The position numbers and the translations under genes were made by a program. The notes beneath the pieces were generated by a model. That model had not been told where the DNA came from, did not search any database, and was given only the letters and a program-made list of their open reading frames with translations. This document shows positions 37,405 to 48,100 of a stretch of 64,000 nucleotides of DNA, piece by piece (position 1 is the stretch's first letter; each line of letters opens with the position of its first letter). Source of the stretch: Lasiosphaeria ovina (taxonomy: Eukaryota; Ascomycota; Sordariomycetes; Sordariales; Lasiosphaeriaceae); the NCBI GenBank assembly GCA_033439765.1, contig JAULSN010000001.1:8308001-8372000 (forward strand). The letters run 5' to 3'.

Positions 37405-39305
37405 CCCGTCTCGTTATTATAGTCTAATCGTATTTAGAGAGGTATAAACCCAGTCTCTTAAATAATATTAATAAACTATATAAAAATACTCCGCGAGGTA
37501 CGAGTAAATATTCTAATATAGAACTATATAATATAATGAGAGTATATATTAATTCCGGTATAAATCTCGAACCCGTAATCCTCTAACTTATAATACCCGT
37601 TAACCGATTAAATATAATTCAACCTAAGGACTATCTATCTACCTCGTTTTCTATATAATCGATCTTTACGTTATACGATCTCGTCCGCGTAAAATTCCCA
37701 GTATATAGAGATAAGCGGGTCGCGTATAATATTAAATAAACGTTACCGTATATATATATATAACGTATAAAATCCTATAAGACGTATAATATTCTTTATA
37801 TCCTTCTCGCGCTCGAAAAGCTCGCGTACTACTTATTAGGCGTCGTATAATTAGTCGTTATCTTACCGTCGAAAGATTCCAAGCTTACGTCGAATCGCTC
37901 GTACCCTAGAAAACGAGACGGTAAACGACTCGTACTTAGTTAATTAATAATAAAGCTCCTTATTTAATAAGCCTATCTCGAAGTATAAGTCTTCGATATA
38001 TCGATCGAGATATAGCGTATAGATTATTTTCGGTTATTACGGTTTAATTACTTATTATACTAAGTAGCGCTAGAGGCTCCTTATACTTATCGATTCGCTA
38101 GAACGTTCTTCTACTAGGCGTAAAAGCTTATTAAGCTTTGTTTTCGCGTAGTATTATTTAATAATAAACTCGCGGTAAGGGGAGAAGTCTTTCGTTAGGC
38201 GAACTATTTCGTTAACTTTATCGATTATAGTATTTTTATATATTAACGCGAAAAAAGAGTAATAATTAGCGTTATATTTTTAAAGAGTATTATTATATAA
38301 AGATTATATAATCTTACTAAATTACCCCGCTATAAATTAAGGTTTATAAGTATTCGAGTAGGTAGTCTATATACTAACTACTAATAATTTAGACCCGAGT
38401 ACTTAAAATTTAAAGCTTCCTTCCTTCAAAATATTACTACTACTATATAACCCGGTAAGTAGCTCAAACTCCCCGTATAGCCCTACGAAGCGCTTAGAAT
38501 TAAAGAAATACGATCGTTTATACGTTATAATTATTCTATAAGTTGATTTTTAGGGCTACGCGGTCTTATTTAACAGTCGTACGGCCCTAACTTTAACCGG
38601 AATTAAGCGCGTTATTCCCTCCCGAGAGTTGGCTTTTCGCCGAGCCTTTTTACTTTCCTAATCTAGCCGACTTCTAAATAGAAATATATTCCCTTATTCT
38701 TTCATTTCTATAGCCGCGTATAATTAATTTATACTAACTAGTACTTTTAGCTATAATTAGGACCTCGACCTTACCTAATAAAGAACCTTACCTAGTAGAG
38801 AGTATAATATTATTCGCTTATATAATAGGAAAGAGGGGTAGTAGATATAAACCCACCCCTCCTACCCCGGGCCCTAACCCTAAGGAGTCCGCGATTATCG
38901 ACGTAGTACTCGAGAATACGACTACCCTCGTTAACGTTAACGATTAGAGCAGCTTCGCGGAAGCTAGTAGTAATAATATAGCGGCCGATAGCGCCGACGG
39001 TAGCTCTTCGTATAACTATAACGACGATACTAATAATAACGTCTCTTATAAGCTCGATAAACTCTCTACTACGATCCCCTTTACTTTGAATAAGCTAAAT
39101 AACGACCTTAATAACGACGGCGCTATATATAAGGACGGCACTACGTATAAGGACGCCACCGACTAAGGCGGCGTAAGTAGCTCTCCTATTTATACTCGTT
39201 ATATATTTACCCATATCCGTCGTCTAGCGAGCCTACCCATCTTAGTTACGAAAGAATAATTCGTTACTCTCGCCAAGACTAGTAGGAAGGACGCGGGTAT
39301 AGTAA
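37405..39305 (+). pseudogene. Decayed unidentified coding region, segment 2
   Basis: This is the continuation of the region ending at 31458, restored in order by the CCCGT duplication. Basic, Arg/Leu-rich plausible protein continues on the + strand, later changing to a Gln/Arg-rich low-complexity part (about 38,880-39,180) that looks like a frame over GAC/AAT-rich repeats. I cannot assign a family. The last five bases, AGTAA, are the target duplication of the solo LTR. Confidence 0.4.
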
Positions 39306-40083
39306 TGTTGAAGAGGTTATATTGATAGAGCATTAATTAGTTTTCAAGCAGTTGGAAGAGTGGTAGTTATGGAAAGGTTTTAACGGAAGGTAAGGTTTGG
39401 AGCTTCCGTGAGATAGATTCGAAGGCGGTGAAGGATGGCAGAATGGATGATAATGAAGAGCAGAAAAAGTGGAGCAGAATGGTATTTAGATTGTTGTGAT
39501 TGGTCGAAGACTGATTGAGATGTTATTTTTCTAAATACAAAGGTGGGAAAATGGTCCCCTTATTATACCAGCTTGTGTGGACTCGGTTGAACGGAACTCG
39601 GCTCTGTTCAACACTTCGAACAACGGTCTGAAGCCAACAGAGGATCGTTGGCCAAGGTCGTAGCCGGCCCGGCAGGGCCTGCGGCTAGTTGGCCCGGGCC
39701 TGTTGCAGGTGGCCGGCAGGTGGCCCGGTCCGCGGCCAGGTGGCCCTGTGAGCGGCCTGGCTGTTGGAACCGGTTGCCTGAAGATCGCCTACTGCCCTGG
39801 CCGTGCGGGGCCAACACCTGTGGCAGTTGGATCGATTCCAAAGACCGTATACGCGGGGCATTGAGTGGTTGTGGTTGCATTACGTTGTGTAAGGTGTAGG
39901 TCGTTGTGTATGTAAGCTTTGCAGCTTACATAAGATTGCTTATGTAAGAGACCCACAATTATTTATAGTTGTATTATTACGTAAGCAGTATAAATATATT
40001 TATTATATATTTTTACCTCTTATAGTTCTTTTTATATCGTTTATTTTATATAAGGTAAAAAATATATATATTAAAAACCAACA
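39306..40083. repeat. Solo LTR, copy B (778 bp), TSD AGTAA
   Basis: It has TGTTG...CAACA ends and identical 5-bp flanks AGTAA (39301-39305, 40084-40088). It is almost identical to copy A at 25479-26256; the few differences include A/G and a short local change near 39,520. No internal element is present, so this is a solo LTR left by LTR-LTR recombination. The GC-rich core is not RIP-mutated although both flanks are. Confidence 0.88.
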
Positions 40084-40531
40084 AGTAACGAGTATAGTCG
40101 AATAATTTAATATAATAACCGAGATATAACGTCTTTTATTTATATAGATATTCAATCCGCTCCCCGATAAAAAGAATTTATAATACTTTTCGTAGGTCGT
40201 AATATTTAAGGACGAGTAAGAATAACTCGTTATATAATAGATTCTTAAGCCTACGTACTTCTAGGTTTATAACGAGGCGTACTTCACGCGTATAGGTACG
40301 CGTATATACTTCAAGATAGCCTTAACTAGACCCCCTCCTAAAAGAACCAAGTACGGTAACGTAGCAATCCTCAAGTATATTGATTTTTTCAACGACCCGG
40401 AGTCTAGGTATAAAATAGATTAGCGTATTTCGACCGATATTCGCGACGCCCTTAATATACTAGCGTATAATACCCTACCCGCGTTCACTCTATTACCCTC
40501 TCTATCCAAACTTATTAACGATAAGGATAAC
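40084..40531 (+). pseudogene. Decayed unidentified coding region, segment 3
   Basis: This is the continuation after the solo LTR. The + strand reads as protein with a recognisable texture (YGNVAILKYIDFFNDPESRY and LPAFTLLPSLSKLINDKDNY) and one early TAG. It ends at the reversed LTR of the second chromovirus. The family is unknown. Confidence 0.4.
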
Positions 40532-42388
40532 TATTACCGTATAGTCGATTTAATGAGATAGGGCTACACTAATCATCGCTGTATTCGTAGAATCTAAAGC
40601 TAAGGAAAGAAAAAGGAAAGAAAGTTCCAAAGGCTGCGCGGTGCGCGGAGAAGTGGGCTAGGGTTTATGAGTCACGTGGTAGGACTTAGTACGGGCTATT
40701 AATAGCGGGGTTATTTAGTTAGCTTAAGTCGCGTAGCGTACGATCGATTAGGGCCACCTAAATGTCCTTCGTACCTACCGTAATACTACCCCCGGGTTAG
40801 AAAAAGCTTCGTCTCGAAGCTTAACCCCCCTGGCTCATCGACGTCGGGTCATCCTACGTAGTAGATGACCTTTTACTATAGGTTTATTATCGTCTTAGTG
40901 TGGTTCCTCGAATCTATCCTCCTCGGCTACTTATAACCACTTATCGAGCCGTACGGGCGGTCTAGCTTTATCGGGGTGGGTATTATAATATTCCTTAAGG
41001 AGAACTAGGGAGTTCTTAAAGTCTTCGGCGTAATACTAGGTAGTATCGGGAGCTCACCCGCGCTATTAAACTTAGTACTAGAGTTTTTTATAGTACGACC
41101 GTAATATTAATACCTATTCTACGATTTATTCTTACTTATTATTAATCGTCTTATTACCGCATAGTCGATTTAATAAGATAGGGCTGCACCAATTATCGCT
41201 ATATTCGTAGAATCTAAAGCTAAGGAAAGAAAAAGGAAAGAAAGTTCTAAAGGCTACGCGGTACGCGGAGAAGTAGGCTATGGTTTATGAGTCACGTGGT
41301 AGGACTTAGTACGGGCTATTAATAACGGGGTTATTTAGTTAGCTTGAGTCGCGTAGCGTACGATCGATTAGGGCCACCCAAATATCCTTCGTACCTACCG
41401 TAATACTACCCCCGGGTTAGAAAAAGCTTCGCCTCGAAGCTTAACCCCCCCTAGCTTATCGACGTTGGGTTATCCTATATAGCGGATGACCTTTTACTAT
41501 AGGTTTATTATTGTCTTAGTATAGTTCCTCGAATCTATCCTCCTCGGCTACTTATAGCTACTTATCGAGCCGTACGGGCGGTCCAGCTTTATCGGGGTAG
41601 GTATCGTAATATTCCTTAAGGAGAATTAGGGAGTTCTTAAAGTCTTTAGCGTAATATTAGGTAACGTCGGGAGCCTACCCGCGCTATTAAACTTAGTACT
41701 AGAGTTTTCTATAGTACGACCGTAATATTAATACCTATTCTACGATCTATTCTTACTTATTATTAATCGTCTCTCCTTCCGGGTTTAGATCCTCCTAATT
41801 AGGTAGTAGGTTATTTAGGTATAAGCGTAGGCGGTCCGTATAGAATACGTCGGTCCCTCGCTATCCCTTAGGTATTTCTAGTTTATAGTCGTACCCGTTA
41901 GGGCCGGACCTCTCTAGAACCTTAAAGTATTATTATATTAGCGGGAAGTCTAGTTTTAAGCTAGGCCGATCGGTCGATTATATCTTCTTAATTATATAGA
42001 CTTAGTCGCTAACGTCGAAGTCGGGTATTCGGTAGTGCTTATTAGCTTCTTAGGTTTAGCGCTCTTATGCCTTTTTAATAATATCCTTTATGGTATTAAT
42101 ATATCCCTCTAGGATTTTAGTTATTTCCTAGGCCTCTTATCGGGTTATCTTCTCCGATTATTAGAAATCGGGGTCGGAGAGGTCTATTCTTCTTATCTAA
42201 TTATAGTATATTAGTATAGGGAAACTAAAAAGGACTTCGTACGGCTAGAGTTCTATATTATCTTAAGGAATTAAATTCTAGACCGCGTTTATAACTAATA
42301 TAAATTTTAATTAATTATCCTAATAATAAGAGATAAATATTCATAATCGTTAATCGATCTATTAGTAGAGGTTTTCTACTTATCCTAC
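40532..42388 (-). mobile_element. Second chromovirus (Gypsy), part 1: LTR, tandem duplication, chromodomain, integrase C-terminus
   Basis: This is the same family as 26,257-29,320 but on the minus strand. It starts with an LTR (40532-40785), the hairpin (40804-40822) and chromodomain-encoding sequence. Then the whole set is repeated: LTR (41152-41405), hairpin (41424-41442), chromodomain and integrase C-terminus. The repeat offset is 620 bp. It is heavily RIP-mutated. The element is cut at 42388 by Copia element 2 (target CCTAC) and continues at 44916. Confidence 0.85.
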
Positions 42389-44915
42389 TGTTGGAATGAC
42401 AAGGTCATTCATAATAGTCACTATAGTAACCGTTGCGAAAGGGTGGTTGGGAGATTGGTGGTATATTCATTTATCTCTGCTCTGTTCTATTCCTTAGGGT
42501 TATAGGGTGCTTGGTGGTTTTAGGGGAGTGGGCTGTCCATAGGGTGGATGGTCCGTGTACACTAAGGTCACGTGCTAGGGCAGCTGACCCGTGTGTCCGG
42601 GCCAGGCCCACTATTCTTCCTGACTGACCAATCAGGGCTATGCGGCCCGCCGAGCCGCCTCAGCCTCCGTAACTCTGATTGATCGGTTATTCCTACACTG
42701 GCAGTCTTTTCTTCCTCCACAAGATCCTAGTCGCCGGGGTCCATGCCTTCGTAATCGAATAGGAATGACGTGAAATCATCCTCTTCTTTATCGTTCGCCT
42801 GCATATATCGTCGCCACTGGTTGTGCCTTGATCGGCGTTCAGAGATCGGGTGCTTTTTCGACCAACAGCCCTGTTTTCCGTATACGAAGCACTTCTTGTT
42901 GCTGTTGTTGAATGGTCTACGGGGGCCGTTATTACGTAGTCCATCATGTGATCCACCGCTCCGAGAGCTCGCTCGGGAGCCTCCTCTACTAGACCGTCCG
43001 CCTTTATATCGTCGATTAACCCAGTATTGACCTAAGTCTTCCTCGTTGACGTTGTACTGCTATAGGGTGGTCTTCTCAAAGCGTATATATGTGCCTATGG
43101 CGTTCCTCAAATCGGAGACAACGCTCTCGAAGGTGGAAGCTGGTTTCATCGATACCAGCTTACATGCTTCAACACCCTGATATGCGTTGAGTAGCTATTC
43201 GGCCAGATCTTCATCTGTTCGGTATATGCCTGCGGGTGTTCTGCCTACGAGTCCTTTAAAGATCTTCTATAGCTTATTGACGAGGATATCGAAGCACTGT
43301 GATAGGTCCTTGTCGGGGTTCTCTTTAATGATACGAATGAAGGTCGTAGATCGCCACTCTTGGAGGTATATCTAACGATCCTCTATAGAGTGGAAGAATG
43401 CTCTAGTTCGGTTAATCATCTCGTCAAAAGTAAGGTTCTCCTATATTAACCGGTCGAAATAGAACTATTTGGCTCTATCCTTGAGCATGACTGAGTATAC
43501 CTTGTGGTACAGCTATTGTGGGATACCGATGATCTGGCAGTACGCTCCGAAGATCTTGACTTTCGAGTCCAAAATATCGTAGCGTTCGCCTCCAAACTTA
43601 TCTTCGTCGGTATATATCTTTGCAAGGTCTATCAGTATTCGCGATAGCGGTAGTGGTGCCGCGTTGCTCAGGTATGGAGGTGTCTCGAGGGGTTCGTCTT
43701 CATTAGTTAGGTCCACCCGGGGTGCGTTCGATCGTTCTGAGAAAGGGGGAGGTATAGAGCCTTCCGTATTCTTGATGTTCTTTACTACTGGGGTAAAGGC
43801 TCTCTCGGTAACGCCCTTGTTAGTTCCTTTGTTGGATGAAGTGTTATAGAATAACTGGAACTTATCTCTACGGTTCCTGCTATACCGCTCTGCCTCCTCT
43901 TTAGGCCATTCAGGAGCTTCTTTATACTGAGCTAGTATGGCGAGCTACTATAATACCAGTCCATCGTTGCTTATATATATGCCATGGTCGTTGAGGAACT
44001 GTTTGAGGGTGGTACGGAGGGTCTTGTCGAGGGCTTTAAAGTGGTTCTCTTTCCATTTAATAAAGTCTATTCTGAACATTACGAACAGGGCCTTATCTTA
44101 TAGTTCGAAGCTCTCGTATACTTCAACATAGTCGACCAGGTAAGTGTTGAGTCTCTTGGGCGTGAGCTAGTCCTCGTCTTCGGGGTCGAAGTCTTGGCCC
44201 TACCAGTCGGGGTCGATGATGGTAGCGATACGGCTGTTCGCGCGTAGAGCCGTTATCGTAGTCTTTATCGAGGGATATAGATAGCTAATTAGGGTCAAGC
44301 CTTTCTTTCTAGCTAATCGGATCCTTCGCGAGGGGTTGGTTGCGTGATGGACGTAGGTAGCTAAGTAGGGCGTAAGGCCTTTCTTTCGACTACCCTTAAG
44401 GTCTTCGTCTCGGTTATCCCGTACGTTGAAGAGTCTCTCTCGCGCTCGTAGTCCTGCGTTCAATTGAGCTTTCTACGTATTCAGTGCTCTCTCGAATGCA
44501 GTCCTTCGTGCCGCTTCCTGTCCAGCGATCGTGGGGACTACGATTACTACCGCTGTCGGACTCCTTGCTATTCTGCGGTTAACCTGGTCGGTCAACCACT
44601 AATCAGTATTGGAATGATAAGGTCATTCATAATAGTCACTATAGTAACCGTTGCGAAAGGGTGGTTGGGAGATTGGTGGTATGTTCATTTATCTCTGCTC
44701 TGTTCTATTCCTTAGGGTTATAGGGTGCTTGGTGGTTTTAGGGGAGTGGGCTGTCCATAGGGTGGATGGTCCGTGCATACTAAGGTTACGTGCTAGGGCA
44801 GCTGACCCGTGTGTCCGGGCCAGGCCTACTATTCTTCCTGACTGACCAATCAGGGCTATGCGGCCCGCCGAGCCGCCTCAGCCTCCGTAACTCTGATTGA
44901 TCGGTTATTCCTACA
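42389..44915 (-). mobile_element. Copia element 2, internally deleted, TSD CCTAC
   Basis: This 2527-bp derivative has two 309-bp LTRs (42389-42697, 44607-44915) and 5-bp flanks CCTAC (42384-42388, 44916-44920). The polypurine tract is kept. About 32 bp inside the LTR, sequence jumps directly to the gag C-terminal region, so about 3.4 kb of pol (protease end, integrase, RT, RNase H) is missing. Only gag remains, with RIP stops. The gag is mosaic: the part at 42,730-43,030 resembles element 1, while the part at 43,680-44,460 resembles element 3. It is a non-autonomous derivative or a post-insertion deletion. Confidence 0.9.
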
Positions 44916-45122
44916 CCTACGGTTTACTTATACCCGGAGGATAATAATTTCTAATAGATTCCTAAAAGTTTTACTAATTCATCTATAAATTTAAAGATAA
45001 ATTAAGGACCTCGATCATTAATAACTTTAGAAGGTAGCCCGAATATATAATATAGTCCCTTATAGTATATATAAGCGACCTCGAATACTATAATAATAGA
45101 ATAATACGGTATATACTAAGAG
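44916..45122 (-). mobile_element. Second chromovirus, part 2 (integrase fragment)
   Basis: This is a 207-bp integrase segment between two nested Copia elements. It matches the first chromovirus (about 27,880-28,090) in reverse orientation and is continuous with the flanks once both Copia elements are removed. Confidence 0.85.
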
Positions 45123-48100
45123 TGTTGGAATGATAAGGTCATTCATAATAGTCACTATAGTAACCGTTGCGAAAGGTAGGGGTTGGGAGATTGGTGGTAT
45201 GTTCATTTATCTCTGTTCTGTTCTATTCACTAGGGTTACAGGGTGCTTGGTGTTTTTGGGGGAGTGGGCTGTCCACAGGGTGGATGGTCCGTGCACACTA
45301 AGGTCACGTGCTAGGGCAGGTGACCCGTGTGTCCGGGCCAGGCCCACTATTCTTCCTAACTGACCAATTAGGGCTATGCGGCCCGCCGAGCCGCCTTACC
45401 CTCCGTAACTCTGATTGATCGGTTATTCCTATACTGGTAGTCTTTTCTTCCTCCACAAGATCCTACTCGCTGTGGTCCTTCTTGTTCCGCTTCACGGAAG
45501 CCTGAATCCTGACCGTCAACGTGTTATTGTCAATAAGGGCCTGTAGGGCCATATTGGGTAATGACTTCGTCATCGCATCGGCCGGGTTGTCGTTTCCGTT
45601 AATCCATCGGACTTCGAAGATCTCCTGCTTCTCGTATGACTGCCTCATACTCATGATGTCGATTATAAGCCGCTTTTCCTTCGTTGTGCCTAGTTTGACT
45701 AAGTATTCGTAGAGCGAGAAAGAGTCGGTGTATACGATCATCGGGATATTCGGGATGCCTAGCTTGGCCAGGATCATATTGATCGTTACGTTGAAACAAA
45801 TGCCCATATCAACGCCGTTGGCCATAGCGTAGATCTCTGAGGCTAGGATGCTTCGTGTAATCCGCTTATATTTGGTAGATAACCAGTGGATCAGGTTCCC
45901 TATCATGATAAAGCTTCCTTTATCCATCTCTTCGTTCGCTAGGAAGATCACGTATCCGATTTGTGAGCTCAAGTCCTTATTATTAGCGAATGACGCGTCT
46001 ACGTAGACAAACAGCCTAGCCGTAGGTAGGTCGAGGGGGATATAGTTGATGCCTCGGTTAACGTGCTCCATCTACTATTTAATACGCTTATTCATCCTGG
46101 CGATATCTTCTTTTGTTGGTTCTTTGTACTATGCTATAGCCGATAGGTCGAACGCGGCTTTAGGCTGATAGGTCGAAGCGATATAGGCACCGCGTGCCCG
46201 CTATTCGACGTATTCCTAAGCGTTGGTCGCGATCATGAGCTTCTCGCCCTGCTTCTTCTGCTTTAGGGCCAGTATACCGTCCTCTTGGAGGGTCAAGATA
46301 CATCCGTTGAATGCGAGCGGGTTAGCCGGGGTTAATTTCTGTTTCGGTTTGGCTATGAACTTGGCTTCCTTAATCATCTGCTCCTCTAGGGCTTCAAACC
46401 CTGTATTAGTGAGGCCGATCGTATCGTTAGTCTGTATACCGACGACTGTAAAGTGCTCTAAGTCGTTCGACGTAATTAATAGGCATGGATCGTAGGTCGA
46501 TATAGTCATATTCAGCCGGTCCCGGTAATACTTGAAGTAGGTTGCCCACTAGTGTATACCTACCTCGGCTATGCCGTACAACGGCTTGACGACTTCCATT
46601 ATTGTCCCTTTCGGGTAGTTATGACGGATTTGCTCAGGCAGGTAGGCTATAATCGTTCGCTGAAGCGCTATTATAGACTGTGTGTATGCCTACGTGATAT
46701 CCCGAATCTATAGCATTATTCCCTAGCGGATGAGCGAGGGTGCTAGGGCTATCAGGGTCCGTTGGCTCGCTCGTTGGATCGTAGGGCTCTACGTTAGTAC
46801 TAGTTCTTTACCCTAATCGCTATGGCCTTGGATTATAAGCCGGGACTTCTCGTACGGAGAGTCCGTTTCCTTGCCCTTAACCTCGCGGACTATACGCGAT
46901 TTGAAGATACGGATGTTTCCGTACCTCTCCGGGTCGTACTTCTGGAATATAAAGACTCCTCGGCCAATAAGGGCATCGATTTCCTCTTAATCGGAGCGGG
47001 AGAAAGGCTCGCCATCCGTTGGAATCTTCCCTTCCTGGCGAAGCCGTATCGCTAGGTTATAGTCCTCTACTTCCTTTGCCGTTAGATAGGCTATCGTAAG
47101 GGTCGTACCCTCAGTCATCGCCGTATCTATAGTAGGGCTCGGCTTCGGCTTATTCTTTAATCCGGGCGGCCGTCCTCGCCGTCTTAATACTCGGGGTTCT
47201 TCCTATAGAGGGGTCCACTCGTCGTCCTCGTCGGCCTCGTTATGAGGGAGCTTTCTACTCTCTCCGAGAGCCGGGGTAGCCGTTGAATCGTCACGGTAGT
47301 ATGGCTTGACTACCACGATACGAAAGTTCGTAGGCTTGCCGTTGACTTCAACCGTATAGGTCTTTCCGTTACGTACGAGTAGTATATGTGGGCCGGTCCA
47401 CTTCTCGCCTTCTCGCCATACCTTTACCTCGCTTTAGAGAGGAAGGTTGAGGGTATTAAGGTTGTTCGGGCCGTTACGTGTGCCTAGGGCATCAGAAACC
47501 TATCTCTTTGCCTTAAGGGTACGTATCTCTATCATCGCTTTCCGTACTACTCTCGCGCGGGCTTCAATAGAGGGAGATTGAGGCGATAATACGGTCATCC
47601 TAGGATACGTTCCGAATACAAGGAGGGTAGGGACTAGGCCGTCGGGTCCTGCAGTATCGTTAACTACCTTAACAGCCATTTAAAGGGCTTGATCTGCCGT
47701 TACGTTAAGGCCGTGCAGGTCTGCCGTAATAACTTCATAGGCTCGGCGGAGCGGTCCGTAATACCGTTCCAGCTTACCGATCGAGTTATAGGCTTCTACT
47801 AGGACTTCTATGATCTCGATCGATAGGTTGCGGGCGTTATTGACGAATTCTTCTACCGTGAAGTTGGTTCCTATATTAGTAACGATAATATTAGGTGGTC
47901 CAACGTAGGTATCGATCCATATCGCTCGGATTATATTCCAGGTTGCCTTTACCGTTATATTCTAGAGGAATCGTACGGCCTGGAAAGAGGTCGCCTTATC
48001 GATAGTATGGATAACTGGTTTTCCATCGAGATATATAATATCTACTAGCATACGGTAGTTGAAGTCGATATCGTTATAGAGGGTAAATCTGAATCTACCA

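Noticed and set aside
25479..40083. LTR copies A and B as the two LTRs of a single 14.6-kb element
   Set aside because: Outer flanks GATAC and AGTAA do not match, copy B has its own AGTAA duplication on both sides, and the sequence between contains several unrelated elements.
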